Source: Oscillospiraceae bacterium (lineage in GTDB: Bacteria > Bacillota > Clostridia > Oscillospirales > Oscillospiraceae). Taken from it: a stretch of DNA of 6,300 nt. Every line of letters starts with the position of its first letter. Within the stretch, counting starts at the first letter, position 1. A model generated the notes under the pieces. That model searched no databases, was not told the origin of the DNA, and saw only the letters and a list, made by a program, of their open reading frames with translations. Made by a program: the position numbers and the translations under genes. The stretch covers positions 1 through 6,300 of the forward strand of contig JAKSPP010000086.1 in the NCBI GenBank assembly GCA_024404735.1, in the 5' to 3' direction. This document shows, in pieces, positions 1 through 5,335 of the stretch.

Positions 1-1014
1 AAAATAATCTTCGACGCACACTTTGCAAACGTACAGGCACACTCCGGTTCTCAGTCAAACTACGCCGTTTACCTTGCCCTGTGCAAGCCCGGCGATACCG
101 TTCTCGGCATGAGCCTTGACCAGGGCGGTCACCTTACCCACGGCTCCAAGGCAAGCTTCTCCGGAAAGAACTACAACTGCATCTCCTACGGCCTCAACCC
201 CGAGACAGGAAGAATCGACTATGATCAGGTCCGCGACCTTGCAAAGAAGCATCAGCCGAAGATGATAATAGCAGGCGCCTCCGCATATCCCCGCTTTATT
301 GACTACAAGGCATTCAATGAGATTGCAAGAGAGGTCGGCGCATATCTAATGGTAGATATGGCTCACATTGCAGGCCTTGTTGCCGCAGGTGAGCATCCCT
401 CCCCCATGCCCTATGCGGACATCGTCACAACCACAACCCACAAGACCATGCGCGGCCCCCGCGGCGGTATCATCCTCACCAATGACCCCACCATCGCAAA
501 GAAGATTAACTCCGCAATCTTCCCCGGCTGTCAGGGCGGCCCCCTTATGCACATTATCGCCGCAAAGGCAGTTGCCCTCGGCGAGGTTCTCAGACCCGAA
601 TTCAAGACCTACCAGCATCAGATAGTGGCAAACGCAAAGGCCCTTGCAGACACCCTTATTGAAAACGGCCTTGACCTCGTTTCCAACGGTACAGACAACC
701 ACATGATGCTTCTTGACCTTAAGAAGACCGATATGAGCGGTAAGGACCTTGAGGAGCGCCTTGACTCCGTTCGCATAACCGCAAACAAGAACGCCGTTCC
801 CAATGACCCCCGTCCCGCCGGCGAGACCTCCGGCGTAAGACTCGGCTCCCCCGCCGTTACAACCCGCGGCTTCAAGGAGGCAGAGATGAAGGAGGTTGGT
901 GAGCTCATCGTAAAGGCCGTTAACAGCTTCGATTCCTCCCGCAAGGAGATTGAGGAGCGCGTTTCCGCCCTCTGCAGCCGCTTCCCCATCTACGAGCCCA
1001 AGTTCAGAGACTAA
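1..1014 (+). CDS. glyA: Serine hydroxymethyltransferase, 5' end cut off by the window
   Basis: Cytosolic PLP enzyme that interconverts serine and glycine, passing the one-carbon unit to tetrahydrofolate; main supplier of 5,10-methylene-THF. The frame is open from base 1 and ends with TAA at 1012-1014, giving 337 residues. Compared with about 415 for the family, roughly 80 N-terminal residues lie outside the window. Visible hallmarks, numbered from base 1: the HFANVQAHSGSQSNYAVY stretch near the start (family form ANVQPHSGSQAN), GGHLTHG, VDMAHIAGLVAAG with the PLP-ring Asp at residue 119 and His at 122, the TTTTHKTMRGPRGG motif with the Schiff-base Lys at residue 148 (bases 442-444), and the SGVRLGSPAVTTRG motif with the carboxylate-binding Arg at residue 280. 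All are intact, so the enzyme should be active. It is convergent with all other genes here and has its own terminator. An ATG at 109 is internal, because homology continues upstream to base 1. Confidence 0.97.
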   Translation, partial: KIIFDAHFANVQAHSGSQSNYAVYLALCKPGDTVLGMSLDQGGHLTHGSKASFSGKNYNCISYGLNPETGRIDYDQVRDLAKKHQPKMIIAGASAYPRFIDYKAFNEIAREVGAYLMVDMAHIAGLVAAGEHPSPMPYADIVTTTTHKTMRGPRGGIILTNDPTIAKKINSAIFPGCQGGPLMHIIAAKAVALGEVLRPEFKTYQHQIVANAKALADTLIENGLDLVSNGTDNHMMLLDLKKTDMSGKDLEERLDSVRITANKNAVPNDPRPAGETSGVRLGSPAVTTRGFKEAEMKEVGELIVKAVNSFDSSRKEIEERVSALCSRFPIYEPKFRD

Positions 1015-1059
1015 GGCGCCTCACACAAAACAGCTTGTTCCTATCCTCTCTTTTTTCTT

Positions 1060-1096
1060 CCCGTCCGAAAAATTCGTTTCTCGGGCGGGCTTTTTT
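1060..1096 (+). terminator. Intrinsic terminator of glyA with UUCG loop
   Basis: A 9-bp GC-rich stem (1060-1068 with 1081-1089, one G-U pair) continues after one mismatch into three A-U pairs capped by a TTCG tetraloop at 1073-1076. It is followed at once by six T residues (1091-1096). It lies 45 nt after the glyA stop codon. This is a textbook Rho-independent terminator on the + strand. Confidence 0.93.
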
Positions 1097-1102
1097 ATGC
1101 AT

Positions 1103-1136
1103 AAAAATAAGCGGTGAACATTTTCATTCACCGCTT
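1103..1136 (-). terminator. Intrinsic terminator of the minus-strand unit
   Basis: A perfect 10-bp inverted repeat (1109-1118 with 1127-1136, AAGCGGTGAA / TTCACCGCTT) with an 8-nt loop. Read on the - strand, it is followed after one A by five T residues (complement of 1103-1107). It lies 16 nt past the stop codon of the small acidic membrane protein gene. With the glyA terminator next to it, it separates the two convergent transcription units. Confidence 0.88.
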
Positions 1137-1152
1137 TAATAATAATTATTAT

Positions 1153-1641
1153 TTACAGCTCGTCATCATCGAGCTCGTCATCCTCTTCGCAAAGAGGCTC
1201 TTCATCCTCATCGGAGTCATCGCTTCCCTCGGCCCTGAGTTTTGCAAGCTCTGCAAGCTCGCCCTCGCCGTTTAAGAATCTCTCGAAATCATCGGGGTCA
1301 AACAGAGCCTTCTCCTCGTCCTCCTTCATCTCCTCTTCAAAGTCGGAGGTGTAGGACTCGGCATAGAACTTTTTGTTCTTGAAGCCGTCAATGAGCTCTC
1401 TTATAACCTGAATTCCGAAGAGAATAACAAAGGCGGCGAAAATTACAAGAACGGGGATTGCAAAGCCCTTGGGCATCTTCTCCTTGGGGTCATCCGTCAG
1501 CATTGCCTCATAGATTTTCTTTATTAGATAGCTTATATATCCGCAGGCAACAACACGGCAGAACATTCTGAAGGCAAATCTGTTTGCCTTCTGACTTGCG
1601 GTTCTCTTCTTGCCGTCATCCGATGAAAAAAACAGTCCCAT
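1153..1641 (-). CDS. Small acidic-tailed membrane protein of unknown function
   Basis: A protein of 162 residues that I do not recognise. Residues 1-25 are basic and polar. A moderately hydrophobic stretch at about 26-43 could be a first membrane helix or a re-entrant segment. Residues 60-80 (FAIPVLVIFAAFVILFGIQVI) are a clear membrane helix. The rest, from about 98, is strikingly acidic and ends in a run made almost only of Asp and Glu, apart from one Cys in residues 151-162. The many basic residues before the first segment suggest a cytoplasmic N terminus; with two helices the acidic tail would also be cytoplasmic. ATG start at 1641 has an AAGGGAG ribosome binding site 11 nt upstream (1653-1659). 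A good promoter lies just upstream and a terminator just downstream, so it can be expressed alone as well as by read-through from cca. Gene reality is well supported by these signals; function is unknown. Confidence 0.82.
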   Translation of the reverse strand: MGLFFSSDDGKKRTASQKANRFAFRMFCRVVACGYISYLIKKIYEAMLTDDPKEKMPKGFAIPVLVIFAAFVILFGIQVIRELIDGFKNKKFYAESYTSDFEEEMKEDEEKALFDPDDFERFLNGEGELAELAKLRAEGSDDSDEDEEPLCEEDDELDDDEL

Positions 1642-1694
1642 TAAATAAATATCTCCCTTGTTTTCATAAAGCGCAAAAGCAGTTCTTTCCGCTT

Positions 1695-1723
1695 ATTATA
1701 TTATATTTTTCCGCACTTGTAAA
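1695..1723 (-). promoter_or_regulatory. Sigma-A type promoter of the acidic membrane protein gene
   Basis: On the - strand: TTTACA (-35, bases 1723-1718), a spacer of exactly 17 nt, then a perfect TATAAT (-10, bases 1700-1695). A second overlapping TATAAT lies five bases further upstream, at 1705-1700. Transcription should start near 1688, giving a leader of about 47 nt with an AAGGGAG ribosome binding site at 1653-1659. The -35 box lies just 15 nt beyond the cca stop codon, and I see no terminator between cca and this promoter. Confidence 0.85.
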
Positions 1724-1738
1724 CCCCTGACGGGCTAA

Positions 1739-3082
1739 TCAGCCTCTTTTGCGGGCTTCATTAAGAACAAGCCTCAGGGCGGTATCCTTATCCGTTCCCC
1801 CAAGCTGCAGTTTTCGCCCAAGGGCAAGAAGCCTTGTGAAGTCCTCATTGGGCTTAAGACCTGCGGCAATAAGGTCGGCCCCGGTAACGCCGGGAAGGGC
1901 GACGGCCCTTTCGTACTCGGCCAGTCTGTCGAAAAGGAAGGCCTCGGCAGGGGCCGTATCCGTACCTATCATGGCATCGCACAGGGCAATATAGATTATT
2001 CCCTTTTTATCAATTACCTCATCAAAAAGGGCGTTGGTCTTTTTGAGCTTGCTGCAGGAATCATAGAGCTTATTGGGGCGCATGTGGTTAAGAACCGTAT
2101 TCTTAACATATTCACGAAGCCTTCTGTCGGAGGAAAGCCTTTTGAGGAAATTCCCGGCAGCCTTAACTCTCGCCTCCTCATGCCTGTAGGCGTGGTAGGC
2201 GCCGTTAAAAAACTCCGTTGTGGTGGCCTTTCCCATATCGTGGCACAGGCAGGACAGCATAAAGCCCGTGGGGTTATCCGTTTTGTCCCTGTACTCCGCC
2301 CCCTTATTCAGAACAATCATCGTATGGATGAAAACATCACCCTCCGGATGGAAGGCAGGATTCTGGGGAAGGTCAATAAGAGCCTCCACCTCGGGAAACC
2401 AGAAGGACAGAGCATTGCACTGCCTTAAAACCTCAAAAAATACGGAGGGCTTATCCGATTTAAGAAGGGCTTTTTTAAGCTCCTCAAACACTCTCTCCCT
2501 TGAAAGAGCCGTTATATCCGTTTTTCTGCAGATTTCCAGTGTCTCCGGGGCGGGGGTAAAGCCGAAGCGGGCGGCAAACTGGGCAAGGCGCAGGACTCTC
2601 AGAGGGTCTTCACCGAAGCTGTTATCGTCAACATGGCGAAGGATTCCCGCCCTTATGTCCTCCCTGCCCCCGAAGAAATCCAGAATCTCTCCGCTTAAAA
2701 TATCCTCCATAAGGGCATTGCAGGTAAAGTCACGGCGCTTTGCCGCCTTCTCCTCACCCAGAAAGGGGTCAATATCTATCTTAAAATCCCTGTGGCCTCT
2801 GCCGGAGAGGGTTTCCGTCCTCGGCATTGCAATATCCAGATTAAGACCGCGGAGAGAGAAAATGCCGAAGCTTTTTCCAATCTCCATAGGCGTTCCGATA
2901 CCCTTAAGGACCTCCTCAAGAGCCTGGGGGGAAACGCCGTGAACCTCTATATCGAAGTCTGCATCCGGGGAATATGCCCCCTTCATCACCTTGTCTCTTA
3001 CACAGCCGCCCACAAAATAAGCCCTGCCGCCAAGAGCCTTAAGCTTGGCGGCAAGGCTGACGGCTGCCTCAAGGCCGGTCAC
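1739..3082 (-). CDS. cca: CCA-adding tRNA nucleotidyltransferase with HD domain
   Basis: Class II nucleotidyltransferase that adds or repairs the 3'-terminal CCA of tRNAs from CTP and ATP in the cytosol. It has 447 residues, within the usual range. Motifs in order: FVGGCVRD (residues 23-30) and DFD (42-44), which carry the metal-binding acidic pair; RRDFTCNAL (116-124); DFFGGREDI (135-143); GEDPLRVLRLAQFAARFGF (157-175) containing the EDxxR nucleotide-selecting motif at 158-162; and ERVFEELKKAL (197-207). A C-terminal HD phosphohydrolase-type domain follows, with H253, H281-D282 (CHDMGK), H301 and D369. The layout, including FHPEGDVFIHT at 244-254, resembles the E. coli type with HD domain. 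EDxxR together with RRD favours a CCA enzyme over poly(A) polymerase. The start is GTG at 3082, chosen because the stop codon of the upstream gene overlaps it (GTGA, 3079-3082) and a GAGGAGG site lies 7 nt ahead. It is probably translated by coupling within the operon. Confidence 0.93.
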   Translation of the reverse strand: MTGLEAAVSLAAKLKALGGRAYFVGGCVRDKVMKGAYSPDADFDIEVHGVSPQALEEVLKGIGTPMEIGKSFGIFSLRGLNLDIAMPRTETLSGRGHRDFKIDIDPFLGEEKAAKRRDFTCNALMEDILSGEILDFFGGREDIRAGILRHVDDNSFGEDPLRVLRLAQFAARFGFTPAPETLEICRKTDITALSRERVFEELKKALLKSDKPSVFFEVLRQCNALSFWFPEVEALIDLPQNPAFHPEGDVFIHTMIVLNKGAEYRDKTDNPTGFMLSCLCHDMGKATTTEFFNGAYHAYRHEEARVKAAGNFLKRLSSDRRLREYVKNTVLNHMRPNKLYDSCSKLKKTNALFDEVIDKKGIIYIALCDAMIGTDTAPAEAFLFDRLAEYERAVALPGVTGADLIAAGLKPNEDFTRLLALGRKLQLGGTDKDTALRLVLNEARKRG

Positions 3083-4116
3083 TCCCCGGCCTCCTCGGCT
3101 TTTTTCCTGTCCCTGAACATCTGAAGGGCATCGGCCTTCCCTGCGAGAATGGTTCTGTAGGATATGTAGGTCATCAGGGCGGAGACAATAACGCCCAGAG
3201 ACTGGTTCTTATAGCACTTAAGGTACTCATCGCCGTGGCGCTGGACAAGGTATTCGTTGGCACCGGCAAGGCCCAGACCGCCAAGGAAAAGGACTATAAG
3301 GGCAATGTGCCAGAGCTTAAACTTATTTGCCTTAACAGAGCAGACAATGTAATAAACGAAGATTGCGGCAAGCATAACGGCACAGAAAATCTGCGTTGCG
3401 GAGACAAAGCCGTTTGCGGGAAGGAAGCTGGAATCATAACGTGTGGAGTCTATTACTATCTCCATTCCGGCATAGAAGGCAAGGAAAATTCTGACAGCAT
3501 CCCCCGTCCTTACCTTACCGTTTTTGCCAAGAGCCCCTCTTCTTCTCAGAAGAATCGTGAGGGTCAGAATAAAAATGGGGATAAGAACTATGGCCTCCGC
3601 AAAGAAGGAGGCAAAGCGCCAGTCCCCTGTGCTTGAGGAGTATGAGCCTATGGGAAGGGACATATAGAGGGGATTTTCGATGACGATTTTACTGCGGCAG
3701 GTGCTGTCAAAAAGGCTTGAGAGTCTTATGAAGATGAGGCCCACACAGGCGCCGGGGGCAAAGGCATCGAGAAGGGCGCCGTAGGAGGGCGTAAGCCTTA
3801 CAAGGCGCAGGATAAGGGCGCAGACAAGAAAGGCCGCAAATACGCCGACAATGCAGAAGCCTCCTCTGTCAAGATTTTTAAGGGCTTCGCCCAGGGAGGC
3901 GTATTGCTCGGAATGGCAGTACCAGTGCAGGGCTCTTGCACAGTAAAGGCCGGAGATTGTGCCCGTAAGGAAGAGGGCCGACATTGCGGAGAGACCGCCG
4001 GAGTCCTTTTTGGACATTCCGAGGCCGAAGACAAGGGCACAAAGAGCGCCAAGTGCAATTATAATTGCACTCCAGTAAATTTTTTCAGTTCCGAGATAAG
4101 CTGCGGGAATACTCAT
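3079..4116 (-). CDS. Divergent Lgt-like polytopic membrane protein
   Basis: An integral membrane protein of 345 residues with about seven to nine hydrophobic segments (near 13-33, 44-66, 86-108, 112-132, 168-190, 207-223, 240-261, 268-288, 307-324). By eye it follows the order of conserved blocks of prolipoprotein diacylglyceryl transferase, the enzyme that lipidates lipobox cysteines. GLYCARALHWY (56-66) matches the GGRIGYVLFY block, RGGFCIVG (84-91) the DGGMSFHGG block, DAFAPGACVGLIFIRLSSLF (117-136) the DFIAPLIPFGLGAGRLGNF block, FYAGMEIVIDSTR (214-226) the YGAFRIIVEFFR block, and TQIF (241-244) the GQIL block. Several key positions are changed: the HGG histidine appears to be Val90, the GRxxN Asn appears to be Ser134, and the YxxxR arginine is Glu219, while Arg131, Tyr215 and Arg226 remain. 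It is longer than the typical 260-300 residues, with extra C-terminal helices and a charged tail. I therefore name it Lgt-like, not Lgt. ATG start at 4116 overlaps the upstream stop (ATGA) behind a perfect GGAGGTG site. Confidence 0.7.
   Translation of the reverse strand: MSIPAAYLGTEKIYWSAIIIALGALCALVFGLGMSKKDSGGLSAMSALFLTGTISGLYCARALHWYCHSEQYASLGEALKNLDRGGFCIVGVFAAFLVCALILRLVRLTPSYGALLDAFAPGACVGLIFIRLSSLFDSTCRSKIVIENPLYMSLPIGSYSSSTGDWRFASFFAEAIVLIPIFILTLTILLRRRGALGKNGKVRTGDAVRIFLAFYAGMEIVIDSTRYDSSFLPANGFVSATQIFCAVMLAAIFVYYIVCSVKANKFKLWHIALIVLFLGGLGLAGANEYLVQRHGDEYLKCYKNQSLGVIVSALMTYISYRTILAGKADALQMFRDRKKAEEAGE
3090..3096 (-). promoter_or_regulatory. Ribosome binding site fixing the GTG start of cca
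   Basis: The - strand reads GAGGAGG, followed by 7 nt and GTG. It lies inside the last codons of the upstream Lgt-like gene. Optimal sequence and spacing support GTG at 3082 as the real start. Confidence 0.85.
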
Positions 4117-5312
4117 TGGCTCACCTCCCCCGAGGGCAGAGCGGTTGCGAAATAGATGATATCGCTCATAGTGCGCTCGGAATCATAAACTACGCGGTTA
4201 ATGACCTTACCGCCCGTGTAAATAACGGCAGTCTGACCGCCGTCAAGGATATAGGCCTGTATGCAGCCCATGGACTCCATATAGTCGGCAGCCTGATTGA
4301 CTGTTGCGGCATTGCTGTAGGGGGCCTCGGCTGTTGCAATCATAAGGAGATAGTGGAGCTCGTCAAGCTTGCCGAAGCAGCAGCGGGCATAGATTCTGTC
4401 AACCTCACCGATGGGATAAAGGCCTATTGTTCTCTTTACGCCGTTATCTATGACAACGGGGCCGAAGGCAACGGAGAAGAGAATGTCATTTTCCTCAATG
4501 AAGGCCTTGAGCTCCTCCTCATCACCCTCATCACCTGCATATCTGAAGAGCATCTCGCCCTTTGAGTTAAAGAAGCAGGTATCGACATATTTTGTCTCGC
4601 AGCGATAAAGCTGACGGTCATAGACGGTTACGCCAAGATTGCGGAATTCATAGAAGTCACCGTTACAGGCAACAACGGCATTGACGCTCTTTGCCATATC
4701 ACTGGCCTTAAGCTGGATTCCGGAGGAGTATGTACCGCCGGCAATACAGCGGCGAAGCTGTGAGGCATCGGCGATTTTAACCTCGGAGAAGGTAACGGAG
4801 GAGCCGTTTCTGACCTCCTTCCAGGTTATGGCAAGGATGGTCTCATCATAATAGCAGGTTACCTCCGTACCGGGCTGGAGGACTATATCCGTATTGAATT
4901 TGACCTCCTGACCGTCCAGAAGCTCATAGGCATCCCCCACAATCTTCATAACCTCGTTAAGGTCTGTTGTGCGAAGCCAGCCTGTGAAGGAGGGCTCCGG
5001 GGCCTTTTCAACGCCCTCGGGGATGGAATACTGCTTCTTTATATACTTGATTCCGTCAAGGGCATAGGCCTTCATATTGTTGACCTGATTGCCTATTTTT
5101 ACGGAGACGTTGGTCTCCTTTTTTGCCGAGGAAACGGCCACTGTTTCGGAATCGGGGTGAACCGTTCTTCCTATCTGATATATCGTCTGAAGGCTCAGGA
5201 CAAGACAGCCTATGAAGATAACGGCCCTTACGGCATATACGATTATCTTCAGGGCTTTTTCATCGCCCGGCCTCGGGGCTTCTCTTTCGCCCTTTCTTCT
5301 TATTTTTATCAT
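4113..5312 (-). CDS. Membrane-anchored phosphodiester glycosidase (NAGPA) domain protein
   Basis: A protein of 399 residues: a basic N terminus of about 20 residues, one hydrophobic helix at 21-46 acting as an uncleaved anchor, a linker of about 150 residues, and a C-terminal domain at roughly 200-392 of the phosphodiester glycosidase family (NAGPA-like, related to the enzyme that uncovers mannose-6-phosphate and to exopolysaccharide-associated bacterial proteins). Domain hallmarks are VNAVVACNGDFYEF (210-223), GVTVYDRQL (227-235), SVAFGPVVIDNG (280-291), YILDGGQTAVIYTGGKVINR (354-373) and the terminal SERTMSDIIYFA (378-389). The domain should lie outside the membrane, where it would act on sugar-phosphodiester polymers or glycans of the wall. 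This substrate is inferred from the family; nothing here proves it. The outer part carries eight cysteines. The frame stays open up to an ATG at 5399, but that extension overlaps the upstream gene; ATG 5312 is preferred. An in-frame TTG at 5318 sits 7 nt behind GGAG and is a possible alternative. Second gene of the operon seen here. Confidence 0.85.
   Translation of the reverse strand: MIKIRRKGEREAPRPGDEKALKIIVYAVRAVIFIGCLVLSLQTIYQIGRTVHPDSETVAVSSAKKETNVSVKIGNQVNNMKAYALDGIKYIKKQYSIPEGVEKAPEPSFTGWLRTTDLNEVMKIVGDAYELLDGQEVKFNTDIVLQPGTEVTCYYDETILAITWKEVRNGSSVTFSEVKIADASQLRRCIAGGTYSSGIQLKASDMAKSVNAVVACNGDFYEFRNLGVTVYDRQLYRCETKYVDTCFFNSKGEMLFRYAGDEGDEEELKAFIEENDILFSVAFGPVVIDNGVKRTIGLYPIGEVDRIYARCCFGKLDELHYLLMIATAEAPYSNAATVNQAADYMESMGCIQAYILDGGQTAVIYTGGKVINRVVYDSERTMSDIIYFATALPSGEVSQ
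4122..4128 (-). promoter_or_regulatory. Ribosome binding site of the Lgt-like gene
   Basis: The - strand reads GGAGGTG, fully complementary to the 16S rRNA tail. It lies 5 nt before ATG at 4116 and inside the 3' end of the upstream gene. It supports the start and translational coupling through the ATGA overlap. Confidence 0.85.
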
Positions 5313-5325
5313 AATCAAACACTTA

Positions 5326-5329
5326 CTCC
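5326..5329 (-). promoter_or_regulatory. Ribosome binding site of the NAGPA-domain gene
   Basis: GGAG on the - strand, 13 nt before ATG 5312 and 7 nt before an in-frame TTG at 5318. It falls in the 23-nt gap after the TAA of the upstream gene (5336-5338). The better spacing to TTG leaves the exact start open by two codons. Confidence 0.6.
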
Positions 5330-5335
5330 GTACTG

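Noticed and set aside
1014..1021. Palindrome AGGCGCCT at the end of glyA
   Set aside because: Eight bases with no loop or flanking symmetry; likely chance and not a binding site that can be supported.
1669..1694. Imperfect stem-loop in the leader of the acidic membrane protein gene
   Set aside because: The 5' arm lies upstream of the predicted transcription start near 1688, so it would not be in the RNA; the remaining 4-bp stem is too weak to call a riboswitch or attenuator.
1732..1744. Short GGCT/AGCC inverted repeat at the cca stop codon
   Set aside because: Only four base pairs and no T tract, so not a terminator for cca.
2220..2942. Plus-strand open frame of 240 residues
   Set aside because: Wholly antisense to cca, whose motifs are unmistakable; composition is basic and Ser-rich as expected of a shadow frame.
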